From the NCBI GenBank assembly GCA_949743955.1, contig CATJVQ010000027.1, positions 1 through 64,000 on the forward strand: a stretch of DNA of 64,000 nucleotides. Direction: 5' to 3'. How positions within the stretch are numbered: position 1 is the stretch's first letter; the number at the start of each line of letters is the position of its first letter. Origin of the DNA: an uncultured Oscillospiraceae bacterium. Its GTDB lineage: Bacteria > Bacillota > Clostridia > Oscillospirales > Ruminococcaceae. Below are positions 39,508 through 48,237 of this stretch, one piece after another. Made by a program: the position numbers and the translations under genes. Below the pieces are notes generated by a model. That model ran no database searches, was not told the DNA's origin, and saw only the letters and a program-made list of their open reading frames with translations.

Positions 39508-40449
39508 ATGATCATCAGCGCCAGCCGGAGGACGGATATCCCCTCCTTCTATTCCGAGTGGTTTTTTACCCGCCTCAAAGAGGGGGACGTTCTGGTAAGG
39601 AACCCGATGAACCCGCATCAGATTGGAAAAGTCAGCCTGTCCCCCGAGGTCGTTGACGGAATCGTCTTCTGGACGAAAAATCCTCTCCCCATGCTCGGCC
39701 GCCTGCCGGAACTTGAGCGGTATCTTTACTACTTCCAGTTTACCCTGAACGCCTATGGCAGGGATGTGGAGCCCGGCCTCCCGTCCAAAAAGGATATCCT
39801 GATCCCCGCGTTCCAGCATTTATCCAAAAGCATCGGGAGGGAGAGGGTTGTCTGGCGGTATGATCCGATCTTTTTCAGTGAGGAGTACACGGTGGACTAT
39901 CACTGCAAATCCTTTCGGGCGGTGGCCGCAAGGCTCGGGGAGTACACGGAGAAATGCACAGTCAGCTTTCTCGATCTCTACCGGCACATCGCCCGAACCG
40001 TGCGCCGCCTGGATATCCGGCCCGGGACAGCCGAGCAGCAGCTTCAGCTTTTGCAGAAATTTTCAGAAATCGCGGGAGAATACGGCTTCTGTATCGACAC
40101 CTGTGCCGAAGAGCCGGGATTTGACGCACTGGGGATTCCGCACGCGCGCTGCATCGATCGGGAACGGTTGGAACGGCTGGGGAACTGCCGGATGCCGGTT
40201 CCCAAAGATCCGAATCAGCGCCCTGCGTGCGGATGTGCCGCGAGCATTGACATCGGGGCCTACAATACATGCCCAAACGGCTGCCTGTACTGCTATGCCA
40301 ACCACAGTCCAGGTGCTGCCGGCACCCGGATGCAGGCCCACCGGCCCGATTCTCCGCTGCTTTTCGGCTCTGTCGAAGCGGGCGATGTGATCAAAGAGCG
40401 GACAATGAAATCATATCGAAGGGATCAGGCGGCCTTCCCGGGTTTTTAA
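39508..40449 (+). CDS. DUF1848 family protein with a CxxxCxxC cluster motif
   Basis: A 313-residue protein of the DUF1848 family. The N-terminus MIISASRRTDIPSFYSEWFF is characteristic, as are VFWTKNPLPM and WRYDPIFFSEEY. Near the C-terminus CPNGCLYCYAN, a CxxxCxxC arrangement like that of radical SAM enzymes, follows CGCAASIDIGAYNT. The biochemical function is not known; an iron-sulfur cluster is likely. The ATG at 39508 lies 25 bases after the glycosidase stop, with GGGAG upstream, so both are probably cotranscribed. Confidence 0.82.
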   Translation: MIISASRRTDIPSFYSEWFFTRLKEGDVLVRNPMNPHQIGKVSLSPEVVDGIVFWTKNPLPMLGRLPELERYLYYFQFTLNAYGRDVEPGLPSKKDILIPAFQHLSKSIGRERVVWRYDPIFFSEEYTVDYHCKSFRAVAARLGEYTEKCTVSFLDLYRHIARTVRRLDIRPGTAEQQLQLLQKFSEIAGEYGFCIDTCAEEPGFDALGIPHARCIDRERLERLGNCRMPVPKDPNQRPACGCAASIDIGAYNTCPNGCLYCYANHSPGAAGTRMQAHRPDSPLLFGSVEAGDVIKERTMKSYRRDQAAFPGF

Positions 40450-40580
40450 AAATTGTGTGAACGGCGGCATACTTCGACCCGTTTATTCCACGTGTCCATG
40501 GTATACTGAATATCTCTTGCCTCACCGCCGGGCATGGAGCGGAATACCGCCCCCATTTCAATCGGCGGGCCAAACGACAG

Positions 40581-40617
40581 CTCTCATCCGGCGTCCATAC
40601 CGGCCGCCGGATGAGAG
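40581..40617. other. Perfect 13-base-pair inverted repeat upstream of the tRNA gene
   Basis: CTCTCATCCGGCG (40581-40593) and CGCCGGATGAGAG (40605-40617). There is no T-run on the plus side, so it is a weak terminator candidate for the DUF1848 transcript. The rest of 40450-40650 shows no gene. Confidence 0.5.
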
Positions 40618-40652
40618 AGGACATAAAAATTTCCCGTTTGGCTAAAAATGAC

Positions 40653-40681
40653 TTGACATCCTTTTTTTCCTGTGTTATAGT
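40653..40681 (+). promoter_or_regulatory. Promoter of the tRNA-Arg gene
   Basis: TTGACA (40653-40658), 17-base spacer, TATAGT (40676-40681), ending 23 bases before the tRNA. Confidence 0.8.
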
Positions 40682-40704
40682 AATAAAGCTGACCAAATCA
40701 GCAT

Positions 40705-40781
40705 GCGCTTGTAGCTCAGCTGGATAGAGTGACTGGCTACGAACCAGTAGGTCGGGGGTTCGAGTCCCTTCAAGCGCGCCA
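40705..40781 (+). tRNA. tRNA-Arg (anticodon ACG), CCA encoded
   Basis: Acceptor stem GCGCTTG (40705-40711) pairs with CAAGCGC (40771-40777), discriminator G, then CCA at 40779-40781. The anticodon loop CTACGAA gives ACG, read as ICG after deamination. The D arm (GCTC..GAGT) and TTCGAGT T loop are normal. It lies just upstream of murD. Confidence 0.95.
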
Positions 40782-40875
40782 GACTCCAGTATCGGCTGGA
40801 CGCAAATCGTGCTCCTCACCAAGTGTGAGGAGCCGTTTTGCTGTCTGCTACCAAATAAACAGGAGGCTCAGGAAT

Positions 40876-42267
40876 TTGTCACATCAAGTCGAGCGGTTTT
40901 TTTCCATGGCGGCACAGAAACGGTTCGCCTTCATCGGTGTGGGCGTGAGCAATACGGATGCTGCCCGCCTGCTCTCTTTGAAGGGGGCACGTGTCACAGT
41001 GCACGACCGGCGCACGCGCGAGGCCATCGGCGAGGAGACATGCGGGGCGCTTGAGGCGGCGGGGGTGAAGCTCTTCCTCGGCGAGGACTATCTGTGCCGG
41101 ATCGACGCCGACGTCATTGTCCGCGCGCCGGGGGTGTATTTCCTCTCCGATTTCCTGTGCGAGCAGCGGAAGAAGGGCGCTGTCGTCACGAGCGAGATGG
41201 AGCTGTTCTTCTCCCTGTGCCCGTGCCGGACCTTCGCTGTCACCGGGTCGGACGGTAAGACCACCACGACCACCCTCATCGCCGAGATGCTGCGCGCCGC
41301 CGGATACACTGTCCACCTCGGCGGCAATATCGGGCGCGCGCTGCTGCCGGAGATCGAGCGCATCTCGCCGGATGATATGGCAGTGGTGGAGCTCTCGAGC
41401 TTCCAGCTTCTCTCCATGCGCTGCGCTCCGGACGTGAGCGTGGTGACCAACGTGGCCCCCAATCACCTGGATGTGCACAAGGATATGCAGGAGTATATCG
41501 ACGCGAAACGGAACATCTTCTTACACCAGAACGCCTTCTCCCGCACGGTGCTCAATCTCGACAATGACATCACCCGATCCTTTATGGGCGATGTCCGCGG
41601 GCAGTGCTTCGGCTTCTCCCGGCGGGAAAAGCCCGCCTTCGGAACGTTCACCGATGAGGACAGCGGCCTCTACCTCGGCCTGCGGGGCGGGCGCGTCCAC
41701 GTGATGCAGCGGGACGATATCCGTATCCCGGGCGAGCACAATGTCGAAAACATGCTGGCTGCGTGCGCCGCCGTGGGCGGCTTCGTGGAGCCGGAGACCA
41801 TGTGCGAGGTCGCGCGCACCTTCCCCGGCGTGGAGCACCGCATCGAGTTTGTGCGCGAGGCGGAGGGCGTGCGCTGGTACAACGACTCCATTGCCACCTC
41901 CCCCACGCGCACCATCGCCGGACTGCGCGCGTTCCCGGAGAAGATTATCCTCATCGCGGGGGGGTACGATAAAAAGGTTCCGTATCTGCCGCTGGCCCCC
42001 GAGATCAACCGCCATGTCAAAACGCTCATCCTCACCGGCGCAACCGCGGATAAGATTGAGCAGGCCGTGCGCGAGCACCCGACATTCGTCCCCGGAGAAC
42101 TGCGCATCCTGCGCGCGGAAAATCTCGAGCAGGCCGTGCACATGGCGAAGGACGCGGCACAGGCGGGCGACATTGTCTCCCTCTCCCCCGCGAGCGCCAG
42201 CTTCGACTGCTACCCGAATTTTGAGGCGCGCGGACGCCATTTCAAGGCGTTGGTCGCTTCACTTTAA
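40876..42267 (+). CDS. murD: UDP-N-acetylmuramoylalanine-D-glutamate ligase
   Basis: A 463-residue Mur ligase. The N-terminal Rossmann domain reads FAFIGVGVSNTDAARLL. The ATP loop is TGSDGKTTTTTL, and the central domain has LSSFQLLSMRCAPDVSVVTNVAPNHLD. The C-terminal domain starts near HRIEFVREAEGVRWYNDSIATSPT. It adds D-glutamate to UDP-MurNAc-L-alanine in peptidoglycan synthesis. I start it at TTG 40876 behind AGGAGG (40861-40866). This gives VERFF before the Rossmann fold, as in relatives; the ATG at 40906 would lack a ribosome site. A longer upstream frame crosses the tRNA and is not real. Confidence 0.93.
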   Translation: MSHQVERFFSMAAQKRFAFIGVGVSNTDAARLLSLKGARVTVHDRRTREAIGEETCGALEAAGVKLFLGEDYLCRIDADVIVRAPGVYFLSDFLCEQRKKGAVVTSEMELFFSLCPCRTFAVTGSDGKTTTTTLIAEMLRAAGYTVHLGGNIGRALLPEIERISPDDMAVVELSSFQLLSMRCAPDVSVVTNVAPNHLDVHKDMQEYIDAKRNIFLHQNAFSRTVLNLDNDITRSFMGDVRGQCFGFSRREKPAFGTFTDEDSGLYLGLRGGRVHVMQRDDIRIPGEHNVENMLAACAAVGGFVEPETMCEVARTFPGVEHRIEFVREAEGVRWYNDSIATSPTRTIAGLRAFPEKIILIAGGYDKKVPYLPLAPEINRHVKTLILTGATADKIEQAVREHPTFVPGELRILRAENLEQAVHMAKDAAQAGDIVSLSPASASFDCYPNFEARGRHFKALVASL

Positions 42268-42294
42268 ATGAATGAAACGAAGGGATCGATGGAA

Positions 42295-43314
42295 ATGCAA
42301 ATGAACGAACTGCTGCGGGAGCTGTGCCTGTCCCCCGGTATCGCCGAAGGGGAACGGGCGCCGGACGCGCTCGCGGCGCTCGGCCCCGTCACCCGCACGC
42401 CGGCGGGATCCTTTTTCTGCACGGTCTGCCCCCCAAAGGACGGCGGACCCCACATCCTTCTGGACGCACACCTGGATGAAATCGGCCTCATCGTCACACA
42501 GGTGACGGACGAGGGCTTCATCCGCGCGGCGGCGTGCGGCGGGATTGACCGGCGTCTGCTGCCCGCGAGCGCTGTCACCATCCACGCTGAGGAACCGGTT
42601 CCCGCCGTCGTCTGCTCGGTGCCGCCGCATATCCAGAAAGGCGACACGGGGAAGGCCATGAAGGCGGACGCTATCCTGCTCGACGCCGGGCTCGACCCCG
42701 CGCATGCCCGCGAACGCGTCCGCCCGGGGGACCGTGTCACGTTCGACGCCCCGTTCGCCTCCCTTCTCGGCGGGAACGTGACCTGCAAGGCGCTCGACGA
42801 CCGCGCCGGATGCGCGGCTGTCCTGCGCGCAGGGGAGCTGCTGGCGGAAAATAAGCCGGCGTGCGGGGTGAGCGTGGCGCTCACATCGCTTGAGGAGACC
42901 GGCGGCCCCGGCGCGGGGACTGCCGCCTATGCCCTGTGCCCGACACACGCCATTGTGGTGGATGTCTCGTTCGCCCGCTGTGAGGGCGCGCCGAAGCACG
43001 TGACCGCCACGCTGGGCAGTGGTGCGATGATCGGCATCGCACCCATCCTCGACCGCCGGATGTCCGACGGATTGCGCGCCTGCGCCGAAAAGCACGGCAT
43101 CGCCTATACGATGGAGGTCATGGGCGGGAGCACCGGCACGAATGCGGACGCCATCGCCGCTTCGCGCGCAGGCGTGCGGACGGGCATGGTGTCCATCCCG
43201 CAGAAGAATATGCACACGCCGGTCGAAATCGTCTGCCCGGACGACGTGGAGGCCGCGGCGCAGCTCATCGCCGCCTATGTCCGGGACACTTTCAGCGAGG
43301 AGGCGGGCAAATGA
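42295..43314 (+). CDS. M42 family metallopeptidase (first of a pair)
   Basis: About 339 residues of an M42 (glutamyl aminopeptidase/deblocking aminopeptidase) enzyme. Metal ligands appear in LLDAHLDEIG, CKALDDRAGC, TSLEETGGPG, VVDVSFARC and KNMHTPVEIV. It trims N-terminal residues from peptides as a large dodecamer in the cytoplasm. Several ATGs lie close together (42268, 42289, 42295, 42301). I take 42295, ten bases after GGG in GAAGGG, but the start is uncertain. The next M42 gene overlaps its stop (ATGA). Confidence 0.85.
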   Translation: MQMNELLRELCLSPGIAEGERAPDALAALGPVTRTPAGSFFCTVCPPKDGGPHILLDAHLDEIGLIVTQVTDEGFIRAAACGGIDRRLLPASAVTIHAEEPVPAVVCSVPPHIQKGDTGKAMKADAILLDAGLDPAHARERVRPGDRVTFDAPFASLLGGNVTCKALDDRAGCAAVLRAGELLAENKPACGVSVALTSLEETGGPGAGTAAYALCPTHAIVVDVSFARCEGAPKHVTATLGSGAMIGIAPILDRRMSDGLRACAEKHGIAYTMEVMGGSTGTNADAIAASRAGVRTGMVSIPQKNMHTPVEIVCPDDVEAAAQLIAAYVRDTFSEEAGK

Positions 43315-44321
43315 CAGAGCTCATCCGTAAATTATGCGCTCTCCCCGGCGCATCCGGAAATGAGGACGCTGTGCGGGAAGCGATTATCGAAGAGATTCGG
43401 GATCACTGCACATTTGAGACCGACGCGCTCGGGAACCTTATCGTCTTTAAGAAGGGGGCGCGTCCGGCAAAGAAGAAGCTGCTCCTCTCCGCGCATATGG
43501 ACGAGGTCGGCTTCATCGTCACCGCCGTGGAGAGCGACGGACTGCTCCGCTTCGCCCCGGTGGGCGGGATCGATCCCGCCGCCGTGGTGGGCAAACATGT
43601 GCTCGTGGGAGAGAAGGGAATCCACGGCGTTGTGGGCATAAAGCCCATCCACCTCTGTGAAAAGGACGAGTGCGACACGGTTCCCAAAATGGCGGATCTC
43701 ACCATCGACATCGGCGCCAAAGACGCGGAGGAGGCGCGAAAGGCTGTCGCCGTGGGGGATTATGCTGTCTTCAACAGCCCGGTGCGCACACTTGGCGACG
43801 GTTTCCTCTGCGGCCGCGCCCTCGACGATCGCGCCGGATGCGCTGTGCTTATCGAGCTCATCCGCTCCCCGCTGCCGGTGGACTGCGCGTTCGCGTTCAC
43901 CGTGCAGGAGGAGACCGGCTGCACGGGCGGCAAAACCGCCGCCTATGCAGTGGAACCGGATATCGGCATCGCAATTGAGACTACCACCGCCGGGGATTTG
44001 CCGGGGGCCGAATCGCCCGTCTGTAAGCTGGGGAACGGGCCCGTCGTCTCGTTCATGGATAAGGGAACCGTATACTCGCGCGAACTTTTCCGCGCTGCGC
44101 TGGACACGGCGGCGGAGAAGGGCATCCCGTGCCAGATCAAGGAGGGGGTCAGCGGCGGCAACGAGTCGCGCTCCGTGCAGAGCGCGCGAGCAGGCGCGCA
44201 GGTGCTCGCCGTATCAGCGCCGTGCCGCTACCTGCATTCTCCCTCCTGCCTGTTAAAATCCGGCGATCTGGAGGCCATGATGCGCCTCCTGCCCGCGCTG
44301 ATGGAGCGGTTCGCCCTGTGA
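43311..44321 (+). CDS. M42 family metallopeptidase (second of a pair)
   Basis: A 336-residue M42 peptidase, a diverged paralog of the preceding gene. Ligand motifs are LLSAHMDEVG, GRALDDRAGC, TVQEETGCTGG, AIETTTAGD and RYLHSPSC. The zinc-binding Asp of the paralog's VVDVS segment corresponds to Glu here (IETTT), a common alternative in the family. The two may form mixed particles with different specificity. Its end overlaps the next gene's GTG by four bases. Confidence 0.88.
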   Translation: MTELIRKLCALPGASGNEDAVREAIIEEIRDHCTFETDALGNLIVFKKGARPAKKKLLLSAHMDEVGFIVTAVESDGLLRFAPVGGIDPAAVVGKHVLVGEKGIHGVVGIKPIHLCEKDECDTVPKMADLTIDIGAKDAEEARKAVAVGDYAVFNSPVRTLGDGFLCGRALDDRAGCAVLIELIRSPLPVDCAFAFTVQEETGCTGGKTAAYAVEPDIGIAIETTTAGDLPGAESPVCKLGNGPVVSFMDKGTVYSRELFRAALDTAAEKGIPCQIKEGVSGGNESRSVQSARAGAQVLAVSAPCRYLHSPSCLLKSGDLEAMMRLLPALMERFAL

Positions 44322-45124
44322 TTCAGGCGATCGATCCGCAGCGCCTGAGCCTTTCGGAGGCGGCCGACCCACTCTATGGGCCGCTGCTGTCCACAGAGCG
44401 GGCAGTCGCCGGGCGCTATCCGGCGCTCGGCTCCCGCTTCTGGCTCTGTCTGGACGGATACCGCCGGCCGGCTGCCGTACTGAACGGTCGGCCGGCCGGC
44501 CTTTTTATACTGTGCACGCTCCCGCCCTTCCTGCCGGAGGAGGGGATACTGGAGGAGATCGGCGTCTTCCTGCGCCTGAACGGCTGCCGGACGCTCTGCG
44601 GCGCTATCCCGGAGATGCCGCTCCTGTGCCGGGCGGCGGGCCTGCCGCCGCCCCAAAGCGCGCCGGTGATGAAGGCGGACGGACAGTCCGCCGCATTGGA
44701 TCCGCGTATCCTGCGGGCGGACGAGGACACCCGGCGGCTTTTCGCCCTCGTCTGCCCGGACAGCGGGGACTACGACGAGTGGCTCTGCGGCCTTCGTGTG
44801 CGCGCGGCGGACAGCTTCTGCGCGCCGTACGCCCTCTATGAGAACGGCTCACCCGTCTCCGCGGCGCTGTTCACGGGGTCGGACACGCATCGCGCCGTCA
44901 TCGGCGGGGTGGCGGCGTCACCAAAGCGGCGGGGGTACGGCTCCGCCATCGTGCAGCATCTGGCGGCGCTGGCATGCCGGGCAGGGAAGGAGACCATCGC
45001 AGCCTGTGCAGATGAGGCGCTCGCCGGATTCTACCGCAGGCTCGGCTTCACCGTGTGCGGACGCTGGCACAGCGCGTCCATCGACGACAAACCACCTGAC
45101 GAAAAGGGGATCCATTATGAATGA
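44318..45124 (+). CDS. GNAT-fold acetyltransferase-like protein
   Basis: A 268-residue protein with a C-terminal GNAT domain. The acetyl-CoA loop is visible in VAASPKRRGYGSAIVQHLA, and the closing motif in EALAGFYRRLGFTVCGRW. The N-terminal 130 residues are not recognisable. It starts with a GTG at 44318 inside the stop of the M42 gene (GTGA), so it belongs to the murD-M42 run. Its end overlaps the next gene by eight bases. The substrate is unknown. Confidence 0.72.
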   Translation: MIQAIDPQRLSLSEAADPLYGPLLSTERAVAGRYPALGSRFWLCLDGYRRPAAVLNGRPAGLFILCTLPPFLPEEGILEEIGVFLRLNGCRTLCGAIPEMPLLCRAAGLPPPQSAPVMKADGQSAALDPRILRADEDTRRLFALVCPDSGDYDEWLCGLRVRAADSFCAPYALYENGSPVSAALFTGSDTHRAVIGGVAASPKRRGYGSAIVQHLAALACRAGKETIAACADEALAGFYRRLGFTVCGRWHSASIDDKPPDEKGIHYE

Positions 45125-46409
45125 AACATCCTTTTTCCCGTTTGATCCGGAGCTGCTTACACTGGCGGACAGGGCGCTCGAGCGTGTTCAGCCCTGTTTC
45201 GCACAGATTGACCGGACAGCGGAGTACAACACCCAGAAGGTCCTGCACGCGTTCGCGGAACACCGGGTGAGCGAAAGCCACTTCGCCGGTTCGAGCGGCT
45301 ACGGCTACGACGATCGGGGCCGTGAGACGCTCGAACGTGTCGCGGCGGAGGTGTTCGGGGCGGAGGACTGCCTGTACCGGCACAACTTTGTCTCGGGCAC
45401 GGCCGCCATCACGACCGCACTCTTCGGTGTCCTGCGCCCCGGGGATACGATGGTCTCTATGACCGGCGAGCCCTACGACACGCTGCATGGCGTCATCGGG
45501 CTGCGTCCGGAGCACTGGGGGCGCGGCACACTGCATGACTTCGGCATCCGTTACACACAGCTCAACCTGACCGAGGACGGGAACATCGACCTCGAGCAGA
45601 TCCCCGATGCCGTGAGAGGGGCGAAGGCCGCCTATTTCCAGCGCTCGCGCGGCTATTCGCTGCGGCGCTCGCTTGGCTGCCGGGAGCTCGAAGAGGCCAT
45701 CCGTATCGTGAAGGAAGCGAACCCGGAGGCAGTCGTCATCGTGGACAACTGCTATGGCGAATTTGTCGAGACAGGGGAACCCGCCGGAGCGGGGGCGGAT
45801 CTCATTGTGGGATCGCTCATCAAGAACCCGGGCGGCGGCATCGCCCCCACGGGCGGATACATCGCCGGGCGAAGGGATCTCGTGGAGCTGTGCGCCTGCC
45901 GCCTCACGTCCCCAAGCACGGGGCGCGAGGTCGGCTGCACGCTCGACACGCTGCGTCCGCTCTATATGGGGCTGTTCTTCGCCCCCACTGTCGTGGCCTC
46001 CGCGCTCAAGACAGCTGTCTTCGCCTCGGCGCTGTTCGAGGCGGCGGGCTACGCTGTCTCCCCGCGGCCGGACGAGGCGCGCGCCGACATCATCCAGAGC
46101 GTCGTCCTCGGGTCGCCGGAGCGCCTCGCGGCGTTCTGCCGGGGCATCCAGTCCGGCGCGCCGGTGGACTCGTTCGTCACTCCCGAGGCGTGGGACATGC
46201 CCGGGTATGACGATCCTGTCATCATGGCGGCGGGTGCGTTCCATCTGGGGTCCTCCATCGAACTGAGCGCCGACGGCCCCATGCGCCCCCCTTACGCCTG
46301 CTGGCTCCAGGGCGGGCTCACCTGGCCCGCCGGGAAAACCGGCGTCCTGCTCGCCGCGCAGTCGATGCTCTCGCAGGGAATTCTTTACAATGAGAAAAAT
46401 AGAGAGTGA
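45117..46409 (+). CDS. PLP-dependent enzyme of the YnbB / methionine gamma-lyase-like family
   Basis: A 430-residue PLP enzyme of the family often named aluminium-resistance protein or YnbB. Motifs: AEYNTQKVLHAFAEHRVSES, RHNFVSGTAAITTALFGVLRPGD, VIVDNCYGEFVE, and the PLP lysine in GSLIKNPGGGIAPTGGYIAG. It is related to Cys/Met metabolism lyases; the substrate is not established. The ATG at 45117 follows AAGGGG. The end of the frame is near a GAGAAAAC/GTTTTCTC hairpin at 46428-46447 that may terminate the transcript. Confidence 0.83.
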   Translation: MNETSFFPFDPELLTLADRALERVQPCFAQIDRTAEYNTQKVLHAFAEHRVSESHFAGSSGYGYDDRGRETLERVAAEVFGAEDCLYRHNFVSGTAAITTALFGVLRPGDTMVSMTGEPYDTLHGVIGLRPEHWGRGTLHDFGIRYTQLNLTEDGNIDLEQIPDAVRGAKAAYFQRSRGYSLRRSLGCRELEEAIRIVKEANPEAVVIVDNCYGEFVETGEPAGAGADLIVGSLIKNPGGGIAPTGGYIAGRRDLVELCACRLTSPSTGREVGCTLDTLRPLYMGLFFAPTVVASALKTAVFASALFEAAGYAVSPRPDEARADIIQSVVLGSPERLAAFCRGIQSGAPVDSFVTPEAWDMPGYDDPVIMAAGAFHLGSSIELSADGPMRPPYACWLQGGLTWPAGKTGVLLAAQSMLSQGILYNEKNRE

Positions 46410-46488
46410 GACAGAGAGAGCATGCGGGAGAAAACTGGCGTTTTCTCGAGATCAGGGAGCATAGATTAAAAAACTTTCTCTAACCCCC

Positions 46489-46517
46489 TTGACAGTGCGG
46501 GACACGCCCTTTATAAT
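46489..46517 (+). promoter_or_regulatory. Perfect sigma-A promoter of rplM-rpsI
   Basis: TTGACA (46489-46494), 17-base spacer, TATAAT (46512-46517). The leader is about 50 bases and contains TCGG-TTTATTAT-CCGA (about 46538-46553). That is comparable in size to the known L13 leader of Firmicutes, where L13 represses its own mRNA; this match is only by position and size. Confidence 0.85.
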
Positions 46518-46572
46518 ATGGAAGAGGTTCAACAATTTTCGGTTTATTATCCGATCATGGAGGTTTTATTCG

Positions 46573-47001
46573 ATGTCTACTACTATGCCGAAGGCCGCGG
46601 AAGTCGAACGCAAATGGTATGTGCTCGACGCCGCCGGCAAGCCCCTCGGCCGCGTGGCGGCCAAGGCCGCCGAGCTGCTCCGCGGTAAGGGCAAGCCCAT
46701 CTTTTCCCCGAGCGTCGACTGCGGCGATCACGTTGTCATCATCAACTGCGATAAGGCTGTTCTGACAGGCAAGAAGCTCGAGCAGAAATTCTACCGCCAT
46801 CACACAGGCTGGATCGGCCACCTCAAAGAGGTCAGCTACGGCACCCTGATGAAGGAGCATCCCGAGCAGGCCATGTCGATGGCTGTCAAGGGCATGGTTC
46901 CCGACAATACCCTCGGCCGGCACGCGTTGACCCGCCTGCGTACTTATGCCGGCAGCCAGCACCGTCACGAAGCTCAGAATCCGCAGGAATACGCGCTTTA
47001 A
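46573..47001 (+). CDS. rplM: Ribosomal protein L13
   Basis: A 142-residue L13. Seen: ERKWYVLDAAGKPLGRVAAKAAELLRGKG split over the start, DHVVIINCDKAVLTGKKLEQKFYRHHTG, and the ending GSQHRHEAQNPQEYAL. It binds 23S rRNA early in 50S assembly. The ATG at 46573 has GGAGG nine bases upstream. It is followed after 18 bases by rpsI, the conserved pair in nearly all bacteria. The strong promoter upstream suits a ribosomal operon. Confidence 0.97.
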   Translation: MSTTMPKAAEVERKWYVLDAAGKPLGRVAAKAAELLRGKGKPIFSPSVDCGDHVVIINCDKAVLTGKKLEQKFYRHHTGWIGHLKEVSYGTLMKEHPEQAMSMAVKGMVPDNTLGRHALTRLRTYAGSQHRHEAQNPQEYAL

Positions 47002-47019
47002 TCGGGAGGAGACAATAAC

Positions 47020-47421
47020 ATGTACGAATCGAAGCAGTTCCATTACGGCACCGGCAGAAGAAAGAATTCCGTCGCCCGGGTCCGTCTCTACGCCGGTTCC
47101 GGCGCCATCACCATTAACGGCCGCGATATTGACGATTATTTCGGCCTCGATACCCTTAAGCTCATCGTCCGTCAGCCGTTGGAGCTGACAAACACCCTCG
47201 GCAAGTTCGACATTGTCTGCACAGTGTCCGGCGGCGGTGTATCCGGCCAGGCTGGCGCTATCCGCCACGGCATCGCCCGCGCGCTGCTCGAGTTTGACGC
47301 GGAGGGCATGCGCTCGAGCCTGAAGGCCGCCGGTTTCTTGACCCGCGACCCCAGAATGAAGGAACGCAAGAAGTACGGCCTCAAAGCGGCTCGCCGCGCT
47401 CCGCAGTTCTCGAAGAGATAA
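47020..47421 (+). CDS. rpsI: Ribosomal protein S9
   Basis: A 133-residue S9. The N-terminal [20 protein letters not shown] and the C-terminal tail [20 protein letters not shown] with SKR at the very end are diagnostic; the tail reaches the P-site tRNA. The ATG at 47020 has GGGAGGAG upstream. It is cotranscribed with rplM and closed by a strong terminator. Confidence 0.97.
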   Translation: MYESKQFHYGTGRRKNSVARVRLYAGSGAITINGRDIDDYFGLDTLKLIVRQPLELTNTLGKFDIVCTVSGGGVSGQAGAIRHGIARALLEFDAEGMRSSLKAAGFLTRDPRMKERKKYGLKAARRAPQFSKR

Positions 47422-47438
47422 ACAGCGGTACAGACTCA

Positions 47439-47471
47439 AAAAACTCCGCAGGTTTTTCCTGCGGAGTTTTT
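47439..47471. terminator. Terminator after rpsI
   Basis: Perfect 14-base-pair stem AAAAACTCCGCAGG/CCTGCGGAGTTTTT (47439-47452 with 47458-47471) around T5, ending in a T-run. Confidence 0.93.
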
Positions 47472-47505
47472 GGCTTAACATTTTAGAACAGCCCGGTTAT
47501 AATAA

Positions 47506-47724
47506 AATTCAGGACAGTATACACTGTGGTATGGAAGTGATTGCATATGTGATGTAAAGAAATATGAAAAGATATACGAAGAAATCGAACGGCTTCAGCC
47601 GGAAGATACCCTCCAGCTCGTTTTGGAAGCTGAAACAAAAGAACAAAGAGATTTTTATGAAATGGTCGGAAATTTTCTTTTACAAAAAAAGCAGCCGCAG
47701 GAAATAGAAAGGGATCTCTTGTAG
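47506..47724 (+). pseudogene. 5'-truncated partner gene of a zeta-like kinase
   Basis: An open frame with no start codon runs from 47506 (after TAA at 47503) to TAG at 47722. It reads NSGQYTLWYGSDCICDVKKY and goes on through about 50 charged residues to EIERDLL. It overlaps the GTG of the kinase remnant (TAGTG), the usual coupling of a small antitoxin-like gene before a zeta-type kinase. The 5' end appears to have been lost next to the rpsI terminator. The role is inferred from position only. Confidence 0.5.
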
Positions 47725-48227
47725 TGAAAAAATATGTATTGATTGCAGGAGTCAACGGAGCAGGGAAATCAACCTTATACCAGACACTGCAAGCCCTACA
47801 AAATATGTCTCGAGTAAATATGGATGAAATACTAAGAGAATTTTGAGACTGGCGAAACGCTGAGAATGTCATAACTGCTGGTAAAATAGCCGTCAGGAAT
47901 ATCAAACAATATTTTATGATGGTGTGACCTTTAATCAGGAAACTACATTATGGAACTGCATTATATTGGGGTTGAGAGTGCAGAGATTACGAAAAAAAGA
48001 GTCTCCAAACGTGTAAAACAAGGTGGACATGGCATTCCGGAAAAGATATTGAAAGAAGATCTGTCGATATATTTCGTAACTTAAAGTTAATTCTCCCCGA
48101 TTGTGATTTGGCGGCATTTTATGATAATACAACGGAATTTCGCAGATTCGCAATATATACAAACAGAAAATGTATAAGGCTATCGCACAGCATACCAAAA
48201 TGGTTTGAAAAATTTACCGCTCTGTAA
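47724..48227 (+). pseudogene. Zeta-toxin-like P-loop kinase, inactivated
   Basis: From GTG 47724 it reads KKYVLIAGVNGAGKSTLYQT with an intact Walker A, then NMDEILREF and a TGA stop (47844-47846) where relatives have Gly. After that, GKIAVRNIKQYF shifts frame into GVTFNQETTL. A stretch of about 20 residues is missing, then HYIGVESAEITKKRV continues. A further shift leads to RRSVDIFRNLKLILPDCDLA and ends in IPKWFEKFTAL before TAA. The base composition is clearly more AT-rich than its surroundings, suggesting a transferred toxin-antitoxin module now decaying. Confidence 0.75.
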
Positions 48228-48237
48228 GTTTCCTGCC

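Noticed and set aside
40391..40822. 143-residue minus-strand open frame over the tRNA-Arg region
   Set aside because: It is antisense to the tRNA gene and its DUF1848/murD flanks; the segment GALEGTRTPDLLVRS is a well-known artefact of translating tRNA antisense.
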